A DNA stretch of 64,000 nucleotides from Cladosporium sp. IMV 00045. Lineage: Eukaryota > Ascomycota > Dothideomycetes > Cladosporiales > Cladosporiaceae. A model generated the notes under the pieces. That model saw only the letters and a program-made list of their open reading frames with translations, was not told the DNA's origin and ran no database searches. Position numbers and translations under genes: made by a program. Within the stretch, counting starts at the first letter, position 1, and each line of letters starts with the position of its first letter. Location: contig MSJI02000534.1 of NCBI GenBank assembly GCA_001931905.2, positions 1 to 64,000 of the forward strand. Direction: 5' to 3'. Below are positions 21,469-32,516 of the stretch, in pieces.

Positions 21469-22210
21469 ACGAAGCATTCGAGCGAATGAAGGCTATGAGG
21501 GAAAACATGAGCAAGTGCAGCAAAAAGTGCAGAGGCCAAAAGGGGAACGGCGGCCAGATGGATTAAGGCAATGGCTCTCGCAGAAAGCGACTGAATGAGA
21601 GCGAACAAATCCGAGGCCTGCTTACGGTCAATCAACAGGAAGCGACGAAAATAGCGCGGCGTATGGCGTTCTCACAGACCAGAGAATTTTAAAGCTGAGA
21701 AAGAAGTCAGAAAGGATTGCGGTTAAGCGCCTGTCCAGGCGTCTTATCAAATCCGAGTCATTGTCATTATTATTTGCCATAAAAGACCAGCAATCCCAAG
21801 AATACGAATTACATCTTCTGCGGCTCTCTCCTCTGCACACGAGATGTTTTAAGGTATTGCGTTGTTAACACAAAGTCAAGCCTCTTGAGTGTAGGCGGAC
21901 AGGCAAGGCTCTAAGAGGGCAGATCATGCGAGTTTGGTTGCCATTGTACAATTCATGTCCTCATCTGTCAGAGCGCAGGATCATTAAGTCTCCAAATTCG
22001 TCTCATTAATTCCCCATCATCGCTTCCCACAGCCTTTTTTTTAATTGTATAATCGAATATGAACATGAAGTCAATCTGACTGTCGAAATATCACGTGACC
22101 GTCCCACATTCCCAACTACACCCCACATTATTCCACGACTCCTTCAATTCACTTCCCAAACCAACAACAAAATGTAGGCTTACATTCGAATTGTACGAAA
22201 CGCAATCAAA
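21469..22210. other. Intergenic region
   Basis: About 740 bases between SmD3 and the Irc6-like gene. AT-rich in its second half. No gene or RNA was recognised. Confidence 0.4.
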
Positions 22211-23125
22211 ATGGACATCAAACACGCTCGCCGCCTACTCATCCTCGGTGCCCCCGAATGCGGTTCGCTGGACGTAATAAAAGCGCTCACAGGCAGCGCT
22301 CCCGCACCTCACGCTTCTGGCTCCTGCGCCGGCCTCACTCACGAATGGGACGTTCGAACTGCCTATTACAATGCTACTGTCCCTGTCTGGATAGACGAGA
22401 TCACCAGCATTGCGGAATGGAAAGCAGAATTTCTGAAAGAGGAAGCGGGCGAGGTGGTTCGAGCCGTGGGAGCTTGGGTATATGTCTTCCGCTTGGGGAA
22501 GGATGGAAAAGTTGGTGAAGAGGCGGAGAAGGCCATGTCGGCTTTGCAGGAAGTTATTGAAGCGCATGAGGGGCTTGGTGCGGAGAGCGTCATGCTTGCG
22601 GTGGGGATGCCGGCTGTGGGGAGGGAGAGTGAGACGTTGGGGAAGGAGTTGAGGGAAGAGTGGGATGATGTTGCCATGCAGTGTGGGTTTGAGTTTGTGG
22701 AGTATGGTGCGCAGGGCACGAATGAGTTTGGGGAGAAGCAGGGCGTTGAGAGGCTGAAGGAGGCGCTTGAGGCGAATGAGTGGGCGGATGATGGTGATGG
22801 GTTGGATGAGTTGGGCCTTGAAGATGGGGAAGATGATGAATTTGGTGGTTTCGGCCATGAAGAGGCTGAAATGACAGCGGAGCTGTTTGGACTGAAGGCC
22901 GCCCTTCTGGACCAGGACGATGACGAGGCGGAGAAGTACGGCGATGCTCTTGGTGCTGATCTTTCTGCCAACGACCAGAAGACACAAGTTGATGATTTGG
23001 ACCGGATGATGAGTAAGCTTCTTGCTGTGCGTGAGCAGAGCGCCGATATGCCCGAAGCGCAGCGAAAGAGGATGGCCGCACAAGCCGTGCGGGAGCTCAT
23101 GGGCAGTGATAAGTCTGCCGCGTGA
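22211..23125 (+). CDS. irc6: Irc6 / p34 (AAGAB)-like clathrin adaptor-associated protein
   Basis: A single exon of 304 residues. The start MDIKHARRLLILGAPECGSL and the segment CAGLTHEWDVRTAYYNATVP...WIDEI match the Rab-like N-terminal domain of the Irc6/p34 family, which lacks a full GTPase motif set. The C-terminal helix is preserved: DDLDRMMSKLLAVREQSADM...AAQAVRELM. Members bind AP-1/AP-2 adaptins and assist clathrin adaptor assembly; yeast Irc6 was first noted for increased recombination foci. An acidic hinge (ADDGDGLDELGLEDGEDDEF) lies around residues 197-216. The second half is G-rich at the coding strand. Confidence 0.82.
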   Translation: MDIKHARRLLILGAPECGSLDVIKALTGSAPAPHASGSCAGLTHEWDVRTAYYNATVPVWIDEITSIAEWKAEFLKEEAGEVVRAVGAWVYVFRLGKDGKVGEEAEKAMSALQEVIEAHEGLGAESVMLAVGMPAVGRESETLGKELREEWDDVAMQCGFEFVEYGAQGTNEFGEKQGVERLKEALEANEWADDGDGLDELGLEDGEDDEFGGFGHEEAEMTAELFGLKAALLDQDDDEAEKYGDALGADLSANDQKTQVDDLDRMMSKLLAVREQSADMPEAQRKRMAAQAVRELMGSDKSAA

Positions 23126-24384
23126 GCGCCGCGCAACTCGACTTGTAAATTCAACCTAGACCCGCCTGAATGCTAGAACATGGTGGCGTGTCAACGTATT
23201 CCGGGTCGTGGCTGCTCGTACAACATTCCCTGGACTTCCTTTAACCCGCCGCACAAGGAATAAGAAACAACTGTTCGAAGTATATCAAAGCATTGTGCTT
23301 TGCTTTGCGTGAGCAACCAATGAAACTCGCAGCTGGAATACAACAAGCGTTTAGCTGGAGATTTTGTCGCAGCGCCGATGGGTGTATTGCTCTCCGCCTC
23401 TGACAGACGGTCGACACATTTCCACGATCGAACGCTTCCCACAGACGCCTCCGTATGAACCCCAGTGTTGTACAGAGGGCGGAGTAGGGGATGTAGAACG
23501 CGTCCTGCGCAGAGACGCCGGAGGGAGTGAAGGTATGTGGTGGAAGACGCGGTTGGCCCGACAAGGTCAAGGCTCACATCTTCTTGTCTGGACTAGCACT
23601 AACGATGTCGTTGTCAGTCAGGGATTTACGTTGCGCATAGAAAGCAGGAGGGACAAGATCTCATGTGCATTCTGATATAGCCCGTACTTTTAAAACGAGT
23701 CCGAGATCTCGCCCGCACGCCTACCTCTCTCACTTTCAAAGCCAGCCCCGAATTTGGTTGTTTCACCACATTCCATGCTGCATCACACCAAATGCCACAC
23801 GAAGGCCTATGTCAACACGATCAGAACTTATTCCAAGACACTGCGTCAATGTGAAAGATGTCGCTCTTCGATGCTATCGCTCCGCGCAGGCCCACGCCCG
23901 GCGCCTCTGCTTTCACCTCGCGCCATCGCACACCAGCAAATGCGTTGTTATGGTAAGTACTGAATATGCCAGCTTATTGTTTCTGACCATTATACCGCTC
24001 CAATACCCTATTCTTCATTACAATGTCTTTGCTACTTTTACGCTCTCCTTGATTCGCTCGCCGGATTAGTCATGAGGACATTGAGGACATCTGATGACCA
24101 CAGCCTGTCTTTTGGCTGTCTTGGATTCGCTGCTGTCTCGTTGCCCTTGAAGACACACTGATGACCACAGCTTACTACACACGAATGCCTATTGCACTTT
24201 GGTTTGTGTCCTAGCAACGAGCTGCGTATAAGTGTATGCCCTGGTCCTCCCATCTTGTTATACTCATCTCTCCCTCATCCACACTCTCACCCTCACACAA
24301 GACATTGCTTTTCGCAACCAAGACTCTTTTCGGCACTTTCCCTTCGTTCGAACAAGAAAACCAACGAAGGCTACTCTTTCAACC
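23126..24384. other. Intergenic region without recognised gene
   Basis: About 1.26 kb. Short open frames exist on both strands but none carries a motif or a plausible start and splice pattern. The C/T-rich leader before 24385 (CTCTCCCTCATCC) suggests the downstream promoter. Confidence 0.35.
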
Positions 24385-25305
24385 ATGCAGCTTAACCTCC
24401 CTCCCCACCCCGAGAAGGTGGTCACCGCGGCTGGGCCCAACACTGCCCCCGCCGCTTCTGAACCGGCTGTCACCGACTTCGTGGCAAACCCCGACCGATA
24501 CCCCTGCACGATCTGTGCAGGCCATTTCAATCTTCCGAAAGACCGCGCAGACCACATGAAGGATGCTCACCAAGTCGACGAGCCCTGGCTGTGCCACGAG
24601 TGTACGTCTACCTTCAAAGAAGGTGGCGTGTACAAGAGGCACCTCGATGAGCACTGTCGGAACCGCGCTTGGAGACCTGCACAGCCCTGCTTCCTCTCGT
24701 GTAAACACAAGGATCCCTGTCCGGATGCTCTGGAGCGCCACAAAAAGCTGGACCACGTGGAGGCCAACCGCTCGCACCAGCCTCAGTGTCCTTCTTGCAA
24801 GTACCGCAACGAGTCGCTCGTTGCCGTCTCGGTTCACTTTCTCCATACCCACTCCCCCGAGGCTGTGGAGAACCGCAAGAAGGCGCTGAATGGTAAACTT
24901 GCTACTGGCAGAGGCGATTTTTAAAAGATCGCTGACACCCTGCTAGAAAAGCGAGCTCTCAAAAGGGCTGCTGATCGCGAGGCTGCTCACGCCGCTCATG
25001 CTACTGCTGCCGAATCCTCTGCCGCCGCTCCTCCTCCGGCCGCCCTCGAGCAGAGCATGCAACATTGTTTTGCCAAGCCAGTTCCCAGTTCCAGCAGCAC
25101 CACCACCACCGAAAAGCAAGCTTCCCGATTCCCGGCGACCCGCACGCACGTGAGTTACAACGACGATTTCCTGGCCAAACAGATCGCCGTGCTCGAGGCC
25201 ATGTCTCCAGAGCAGCAGAAGCTCACCATGGGCCGACACAGCGATCGCAAGGCTGCTTCGAGGAAGAGGAAGCGCGCAGAAGCATCTCGTGCTGCAAGCT
25301 CTTAG
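24385..25305 (+). CDS. C2H2 zinc-finger protein
   Basis: Two exons, 24385-24892 and 24947-25305, across a 54-nt GTAAAC...TAG intron; 288 residues. Finger 1 is YPCTICAGHFNLPKDRADHM (closing with His), finger 2 is WLCHECTSTFKEGGVYKRHL, a third is irregular (CFLSCKHKDPCPDALERHKK), and a fourth is CPSCKYRNESLVAVSVHFLH. After the intron come an Ala-rich helix and a basic tail (RKAASRKRKRAEASR), a likely nuclear signal. Fungal C2H2 proteins of this kind are mostly predicted nucleic-acid binders; target and role are unknown. Ending exon 1 at the donor avoids the TAA at 24922. Confidence 0.75.
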
Positions 25306-25770
25306 ATGGATTGCTCCGGTTCTCAGGAGTACAGAATGACATGGCGTTGAGGGGTTTCAGACTGCGAATGTTTTGTTTTTGCTTTTCTTTTCTTGTTTTG
25401 ATGGGTTTCGGGGCTTTTGGACGATGCTACGATCAGAATGGACAACACTGTAATCGTACAGTTAGATAGCTACCTGTATGAATTGTTTTGCTTTTCAGAT
25501 ACTTCCCCTCGTCGCGCTAAGTGACATTGTTACATATTACTTTTATTCATTATAGTAGATAGCTACGGTTGCGAAAGACATATGTACATGTATTCACTCA
25601 CATCAAAACAGAGCAATCATGAAGTTTCGACGTTTACTGTCTAGTCAATGCAGATGTACCTGACGGTCAAGATTAATTTGACGCATTTATTTCAAGTGAA
25701 TCGTGGGCTCTGCAATTTTCCGAAACATCCTCTATCAACCCACTCCACGACGTGTGTTAACCAGCAATCA
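25306..25770. other. Intergenic region
   Basis: About 465 bases, T-rich after 25365. An in-frame ATG at 25648 lies upstream of the next gene, but the translated stretch looks like leader. Confidence 0.35.
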
Positions 25771-26442
25771 ATGGTCTCCTTCCGCGGCTCTCGTTCGAGT
25801 CGCTCTAGCGCAAACCTAACTACGATCAGAGAGCAACGAGATGAGAATTCAAGAAAAAGCAATCGAATATCTAAAAGGACACCGATCGACATTCTTGTAC
25901 GCCCAATCAGCATCGATAAACAACAACGACAGCCCCGAGTCTCGACGGCTCAGGCTCACGACAACCTCATCTATTCCTTGCAACAGCCTCTCAACTCAGA
26001 GCAAGCATCAGCAATGCAGCGTCTTCAATATCAATTTTCATTTCCTAAAGACTCGTTGAATCCAGAGCTTTTAACACAAGCAATGAGCGACCTGGACACC
26101 GTACTTTTCCAAAACATTCTTCAAGGCAAAATGAAGATCGAATGGGCAGACCTTCTCGTTACACGCAGGCGCATGTTGCACGGTATCTGTCTGCCTTACG
26201 ACATCGGCTGGTCTGGCATAACGAAAGTCCGTATTCGACTCAACAAAGCGATGTTGCGGATGCTTTCGAAAGAGACGATTTGGGGGGCTCTTGTGCATGA
26301 AATGCTACATGGATACCTTGACTTGAGCTGTAGTTGGAGTCTTCTGACGGTGCCACATCATGGCTCGTTGTTTGATAGGTCTTGCGAGGCTTTAGTGAGG
26401 AGGTTGGACTTTCAGGGGCTCACTGCGGAACATGTGATATGA
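25771..26442 (+). CDS. SprT-like zinc metalloprotease-fold protein (HExxH)
   Basis: 223 residues from the ATG at 25771 (MVSFRGSRSSRSS); an in-frame ATG at 25648 would add 41 leader-like residues. The second half contains IWGALVHEMLHGYLDL, an HExxH zinc site in the SprT context, followed 20 residues later by VPHHGSLF, where the third ligand is expected. Upstream, ITKVRIRLNKAML resembles the strand before the active-site helix in SprT folds. SprT/Spartan proteins cleave DNA-protein crosslinks, but this protein is short and has no visible DNA-binding extension, so its substrate is unknown. The basic, Ser/Arg-rich N-terminus is likely disordered. Confidence 0.62.
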   Translation: MVSFRGSRSSRSSANLTTIREQRDENSRKSNRISKRTPIDILVRPISIDKQQRQPRVSTAQAHDNLIYSLQQPLNSEQASAMQRLQYQFSFPKDSLNPELLTQAMSDLDTVLFQNILQGKMKIEWADLLVTRRRMLHGICLPYDIGWSGITKVRIRLNKAMLRMLSKETIWGALVHEMLHGYLDLSCSWSLLTVPHHGSLFDRSCEALVRRLDFQGLTAEHVI

Positions 26443-26505
26443 TGGCAGAGCTTAGTTGCAGGTGTTGTTTTGATGTTGTCAGAGAAGCAATCGATCATGC
26501 CAATT

Positions 26506-29462
26506 TCACCACCAATTGACAGCAATGAGAACAAACAGTGAAATCGTAACAAGCATTCCACTGACCACCAGAGTGCTAGACGACCGTAGAGTCTCATCCT
26601 GAATCACGGTATCCTCTTCCAAAGAATCGGGTCTGGCTGCCATTGCCGTGCGAAGCGATGCTCTACAAGCGAGGTGATCATTCTGGTCTGCGAGAATTAG
26701 CGGAGATCTCCCTCTTCTATCGGTCGTTGCCGGGTCTACATCAACCCTCTCGAGCAAAGCGTCGACACAATCAGACTCGCCCGCCGCTGCAGCTACATGT
26801 AAGGGTAGCCAACCCCGTTTGTCTTTGACTCTTGGAAGCGCCAGTTTGACAAGATTGCCGAAGAAATGCTCAGTCTGCGAACCAGCCTTCCGAGGCATGG
26901 AGTCCACAGAAAGTTGAAGGATCATGGACTTGACAACATCTGCTCGTCCATGTTCTGCAGCCCAGTGCAGCGGTGTTTGACCAGACTTGTCGACTAAGAC
27001 ATATTTTCGTTTGGAGACACTCATCAGCAAATTCAAAACATCCATATCTCCCGACTTGCATGCATAGTGCATCGCGGTAGCACCGATGCTATCTTGGCTG
27101 AGTGTCGACGCTCCGGAATCCAGGAGACATTTTATGACTCTCAAATGATCTTGCTTCATCACGTATCGGTCAGTCTCGCGCTCCTTTAGCATCCTGACTC
27201 CTCCAACATCTCGTTCGTTCATCTTGTCAAGGTCATTCTGAAGGAATAGGTTCTGTCTGAGAGAGGCGTCTGTTCAGCCTGTCAGTATGCGGTTGCTTGT
27301 ATTCGATAGAAATTGCTCATAACCTTTTACAGTATTGTATTGCCAGAATGACCCACACGCCAAATGGAGAGCGGTCTGGTCTTTTTCGTTTCGATCATGA
27401 ACTGATGCACCAGCCGAGTCGAGAGCAAGTACAGCATCAAGGCTTCCACTTTTGGCAGCCTCATGGAGTGGCGTATTTCCGTGATTGTCTGGCAATCTCA
27501 CATTTGATCCGCGATCGATGAAGTCGACGATTGTGTTGTTAGAGAGCTCTGGCTTTCTGCACGCAACGCTGAGAGCATTGCACCCGCGAGACAATTGGCA
27601 ATATATGCGTACATTCGGATCTGCTCCAGCATCTACCATCATGATGAACACATACATGTTGTGGCCTATGTAGTTCTGAGAGATCGCCTCGTTGAGAGTT
27701 GTCTTTGAGAATGGCATTCCTATTCTCTTTGCTTCGTCGATCATGATGTGCGTTATGCCTGTCTTCCTTGTAGCATTGAGCTCAATGTCTCCATGTACAG
27801 CAGCACCCAGGGCTTCAAGCGTCGGTTTTGCGCCGCGTGCGAGGAGCAGAAGAACCATGTCTCTTAGAACCACACTCTGCGTTATGCCCATGGCTTGCCT
27901 CAACGGCGGCCATTGGGAACGTTGCGAGCAAAGTTTGGGTCTGCCCCTAAGTCCAAAAGTATCCTCGCAATTTCGACCTGACCCCAATACGCAGCTGTTT
28001 ACAATGGGTTTCTAGTGCCGCAGACATCGACGTTCGCACCCCTTTCGATCAACCACGAGACTGCATCGACTGACCCGCTTTCGTAGATTGCACAGAGCAG
28101 TGGTGTGCGGCCTTGGCTGTCTTGGAACTCAATATCTGCACCTGCGTGGATGAGAACGTCGGCCGAGTCTAGATAATTCCCTCTGATTCCAAACGCACAG
28201 TGAAGCGGAGCTTTTCCTTTGCTGTCGCGGACTTCTGTAGTAGCACCGTTGTCCAAGAGAAGTTGCACCGGATCCGGACGAACGATACAGTAGTGCATCG
28301 ATGTTGACCCGTGAGTATCACAAGAGTCGGCATCGACACCCCGGGTCAACAATAGCTTCATGATCTCGAGCTGCGCACTTGAGCCTTCGTCTGCACGAAA
28401 CGCAGCCAACGGCAAAGCAGATGATCTTCTATCAGCCTTATTGGTTGCCATGACTTCAATGTTTTCATCGATCGTGCATGCGTGCAAAGCCTGGTCCAGC
28501 TCCCGCACTGTCAAGTCACCTTCCGAGGTTGCATTGGTCGTGGGAGCCATCGAGCCCATTCTCAGAACACAAGCGATCAAATCTGTGTAATCGCTGCGGA
28601 TTGCCCATAGTAGCACGAGTTGAAATAGATCGTCTTCTGGATATGAACGTTTGATGCGCAGTCCTCTCCGCAGCATTTGTAGTACAAGTTGCTCTCCTTT
28701 GATTTGTTGTTTAGACAACGACTTCTCGATCTGATCAATGAGAGCTAATGTGTCACTCTTTTGCTTCCCATGTGCTCCAGGATTAGAGCCGACGTCGCTG
28801 AACCAGCCATTGACGAGGAACCAGATGCAAAATCCGACGACAGTGGGTTGGAGGGCCTTGGAAATCCATCGAACCAATGGCAGTGTCTTCAGAGATTCCA
28901 GTGTCAGAACTAGCATTAGAGTCAATGCGATATGGCGAAGATTTTCAGATGTCGAGTTGCTAGGAAGTAGCATCCCAGCAAGACGAAACTTCAACGAAAT
29001 CGAGGGAGGGCTCCATCCCTCCAGGTCCAAGATGTGTCTCCGTAGAAAGTCTGCCGCAGTGACATACGACCGAAGAAGAATCACCAAAGTAGACTGTACG
29101 ATGGCTAAACGAACGCCAAACGACAATATTTGGGGACTAATGACAGCAGTCAGCGTCTGCCGTGGCTCGCTGCGGATGTCTCGAATGGTGATGTTCGAGC
29201 AAGACGACGTCCATTTGGGATACACGACGCTTGCAGAGACTATTTCGAACTCTTTTGATTTTGCACAGATTTGTTCCAGCAAGTGGAGAAAGCCTTTGCG
29301 GCTTGAAGATGAGATGTTGTTGCCGTGAACTGCTTTCTGTGCGGGGCCAGATTGAGGATGCCCATATTGACTTTCCAGCGTCTCCAGAGTGAAGCGCAAC
29401 AGAGCTTCGTTCGCCTGATGCTTCGTATAGCAGACCTTGCGGTCTTTGGTGGCATATGACAT
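26506..29462 (-). pseudogene. Ankyrin-repeat membrane protein, broken
   Basis: The start (MSYATKDRKVC, ATG at 29462) leads into a frame with two hydrophobic segments (LRHIALTLMLVLTLES, VVGFCIWFLVNGWF) and then ankyrin repeats (HGSTSMHYCIVRPDPVQLLL, SKGKAPLHCAFG, QGRTPLLCAIYESGSVDAV). A TAA at 27999-28001 cuts a repeat (RNPL-stop-TAAYWGQVEIARILLDLG). A further frame change follows about 100 bases on, where NVPNGRR meets PLRQAMGITQ. A TGA at 27274-27276 is the third break, perhaps removable as part of a 78-nt intron. The remaining repeats (TPLHEAAKSGSLDAV, TPLHWAAEHGRADVV, LPLHVAAAAGESDCV) and a last membrane helix (VSGMLVTISLFVLIAV) end at 26506. I read it as one decayed gene. Confidence 0.72.
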
Positions 29463-29728
29463 GTTCTTTGGACAAATGTTAAACGCCTTGATTGTTCTGA
29501 AAAACGCGGGCTCAGATCGTACGCTTGATGTGTGGTCTCTCGCATCATGTGGTTGATCTCACTTGTCAGGTGAGAATCAGCAGATGCGCCTCAGCCGCCG
29601 CATCGTAACTGAATGGTGGGGGCGTTCAAGGAGGGGAAAACAGAACCAGAGCCTATTTAGGTCAGATTCGACATCTTCCATTTGACAACGACTCACCAAC
29701 ACGCTCGATCACTCGATTCTGTGACACG
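29463..29728. promoter_or_regulatory. Divergent intergenic region between ankyrin pseudogene and hypothetical gene
   Basis: A 266-base gap between divergent start codons at 29462 (minus) and 29729 (plus), the natural place for a shared promoter. No clear TATA box. Inference from layout only. Confidence 0.3.
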
Positions 29729-30851
29729 ATGGCGAACGAAGCTAGTTTCAAGACAGCATTGAATGCGTTTGCGATCCCTGCTCTTTTAATTGGACTTTTA
29801 AAAATCGCCTCCCACTACTGGCAACAGCCTCTGCGCCGACTTCATCTTCGCATTTGGGGACGACGGTGCCGGTCTCTGACGTGGGAGGCATGACAGACTG
29901 CCAGAGTGCTGGACCGGAACGATTGGTGAGGCTCTAGGTATGGCGTGGAGCCTCTCTTTGGGGATGCAACAATTTCCATCCGATTTAAATAACCACAAAC
30001 GATATGTGTGCATCGATAAATCGACATTTCTGGCATTCATACTCAGTTCCATCCCTGAGGATTTCCCGCGGCCTTTTTGCAATATCCGGGACTCTGATGC
30101 GGCGATGTACAAAGTCGGTGTTCAAAAAGGCCATGTAATTGTACACCTTCGGGGAACGCACCAACGCAAGATGACGAAACAAGACTGCATTGGCCTGGTG
30201 TCTGGTTATCCACCTTGGTATCGAAAGACCTTGATCATCAACTACCCACCGGAACTACCACCCTGGACCATGCGTCATCCATTAGCTCAGGGTCGAGAGT
30301 TCTTGAGCAGAGGTGGATGGGTCATCGCCGTGGCTTTGAGCGACACCAGGCCGGTCCCTATCTATCGCCCTGATCCTGCAGATCTAGGCGCAGCAAGGGG
30401 AAGCATACTTAGGGGTGGTTGCGAGAGAGTTCTTCAAGTGCTCTCACGGCAAGATCTACGGGAATTCCTGATTGCCAACACCAAGAGTGGAGAATATGAC
30501 TCGGCTATCAGACTCATCGAAACCTCCATCAAGACGAACACCGATAGTGTATCCGGCTACGTGAGAGCCCCTGACTCCGGCTCAATGCAGCCAGGCTGGT
30601 GGCAGACAGTTTGCCGAGCCGCAATAGAGATGTTTGACAAACCCCCAAGATCAGACATCTCTTCTCAACTAGCTAGACTTTGTATTCAGCAGCAGAAACG
30701 CGATGTGGCCGCGCAATTGATTTTGCATTGGGCGAGTCGAGGAGTCTTCGAGATCATAGCGTATGTCAAGAACCCGGGGCGAGAATTAGTTCTTGATTCA
30801 CGTCTGAATGAAGTGAGCGAGATTTACCTGGAAGACTGTAGGTGCAGATAG
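29729..30851 (+). CDS. Hypothetical fungal protein, 5' part damaged or unresolved
   Basis: The main frame (from 29940, 303 residues, or from about 29913 where TIGEALGMAWSLSLG already reads as protein) runs through KRYVCIDKSTFLAFILSS, GHVIVHLRG, LVSGYPPWYRKTLIINYP and HPLAQGREFLSRGGWVIAVALS. I cannot name the family. An upstream ATG (29729, MANEASFKTALNAFAIPALLIG) begins a short hydrophobic peptide, and a third frame between them carries FIFAFGDDGAGL. These three pieces are in different frames and no clean GT...AG pairs join them, so exon 1 is either mis-spliced in my reading or frameshifted. It is divergent from the ankyrin pseudogene and may have decayed with it. Confidence 0.45.
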
Positions 30852-31300
30852 GCTTGCGTGCTGGTGGGAGAGAGTTGGGGGTTCGACATCGGTAAAGCGA
30901 TACTCAACGTGTGAAAGGGATTACCGTAAACCAGATCTCAACAGGCGATTCTTACATAACAAAATTCGCCATGCCAATTTGGTAACATTGTCTTCCAAAG
31001 AGGGGTGATGTATCGCGAAGACCCAGTCGGCGCAACCGTTGTGACTTGAATGTCATGCACGCTAGTCCATGCAAGTAAACGTAACTCGAAGACCGAGCCA
31101 ACACATGGCATGTAGTTTATGACATGTTCTAAAAGTCTTTCTGTCATATCACATACGGCCTGGAAGTTGGGCCTCCCGTCCAAAATGCCCCAATTTCACC
31201 GTCGCCCGCCGCAAGCTGTTCCAGGATCTCAGTGCTTTCTCATGGCCCATCAATACACGTGCAACTTCTGAGCAAGATGTTATCCGTCTCTCCAGGGATC
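30852..31300. other. Intergenic region with a 5S-derived repeat copy
   Basis: About 450 bases. The only recognisable item is the 5S-like block listed separately at 31151-31204. Confidence 0.4.
31151..31260 (+). repeat. 5S rRNA-derived repeat, diverged copy
   Basis: Begins with acatacgg, continues to ctcccgtcc (31174-31182), as in the 5' half of fungal 5S rRNA but with about eight bases missing between. It then runs into a non-5S body (ccccaatttcaccgtcg, 31188-31204) that also follows the 5S half at 32517. Similarity in the body continues loosely for about 50 bases more. The same junction in both copies implies an amplified chimeric element, not two independent truncations. Confidence 0.55.
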
Positions 31301-31723
31301 TCAAATTCGACTGTAGCCATGACAGAAATAAGCCTGTACAGCTTCGAGAACGAGTTGCGCCAAGATGTGGGCTGGCACCACAAGGACGACAATTAGAGTG
31401 AGCTGGAACAAGATGATGATCACCCCAGACAGGAATCGTATGATCGCATCCATAACTTTGTAGACGTTTGGAGCCATGGCGACTTGGGCTGGGGATTCTA
31501 CGGATGAGAGGACATCCCGGGTGGCGGTAGGTCTGATGTAGTCTACATCAAAGGTCGTAGATGTGTCGATAGATGAGCCTTGAACGAGCGATGATGAACT
31601 CGAAGCTCTCTTCTCTTTCCGTTCGTCGAGACTTGCTGAATGGGTTGACTCTTGTGCTTTGGTGATGGCGAGAGCTTCGATGCTGGTGCTTAAAAGCAGC
31701 GAGATCAAGATGAGCTTCCGCAT
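31301..31723 (-). CDS. Small secreted/membrane hypothetical protein
   Basis: 140 residues from the ATG at 31723. It starts with a signal peptide-like segment (MRKLILISLLLSTSIEALA), then a polar stretch with a dibasic site (DERKEKR, about residues 33-39) that could be cut by a Kex2-type protease, a Ser/Thr-rich segment, and a strong hydrophobic span near the C-terminus (FLSGVIIILFQLTLIVVLVV). No family was recognised. A longer open frame upstream to 31912 lacks coding character. Its location in the decayed compartment fits a lineage-specific gene, or a chance frame; the paired signal and membrane segments favour a real gene. Confidence 0.42.
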   Translation of the reverse strand: MRKLILISLLLSTSIEALAITKAQESTHSASLDERKEKRASSSSSLVQGSSIDTSTTFDVDYIRPTATRDVLSSVESPAQVAMAPNVYKVMDAIIRFLSGVIIILFQLTLIVVLVVPAHILAQLVLEAVQAYFCHGYSRI

Positions 31724-32516
31724 GATGAATACTGCGGTCAAATTGAATCGTACTGAGTGATGATTCGGATCTGAATAAGTTGATATATTCATTTCGTACT
31801 GAATGATGTATACCAATGTGCCTAACATGAAAGGCAGACGGGCCCTTTGAAAAGCCAAGGCGTCGAATAGCTGGCAGCCATCAGGTTGCCTTACGGCATG
31901 CACAGGTCGCATGATGCTGACTGTGTGCAGCGAATCGACCTACCTGTACCCCTCAGCTTGAGCAGGCTGTGTCTTGGGACTTGGCCACGCAGGACTGGGG
32001 ACTGATGACTTATCAGCCTCGTATCAAGTTGCTAAGATCGTTGGGCCGCGCTGCACACACTTTGCTCGCAGGTCTGCGACAGCCTTACGCTACGAAGCTC
32101 TGGCTCACGCAGGCATGCACGATGCCTCGTTGAAAGAGTGTGCCATCCTCAGAATAAGATGGGTCGCCTCAACCAAGAAGAGCTGAGCTGGACAAAAGCG
32201 TGATAATACAGTCACAGACTGCAGAGAAGCCTTACAGCTGCGAGGAACGTCCGATTTCTACCTGTGTCAGACTTTAATTCTGGCCAGCAATGGTCATGTG
32301 ATGACTATCTTCGCCTCATGCAAGTAGGCAATGGATACACGAAGCTGATGCTTGTGGCAGTCGCAGTTGACTGATAGCTGAGGTGTACAGCCAACGATGT
32401 GTCCAAATGGCTTTGTGGCTGCTGTAGTATGCTGCCACAGCTTTGCGGACCCGAATGATTTGCCAACTTCATGATGAGAGTTGCAGGTGATCTAATAAAT
32501 GACCTCATGCACTAGT

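Noticed and set aside
22235..23154. Two long minus-strand frames across the Irc6-like gene
   Set aside because: Antisense shadows of a well-supported gene; no motif or plausible start.
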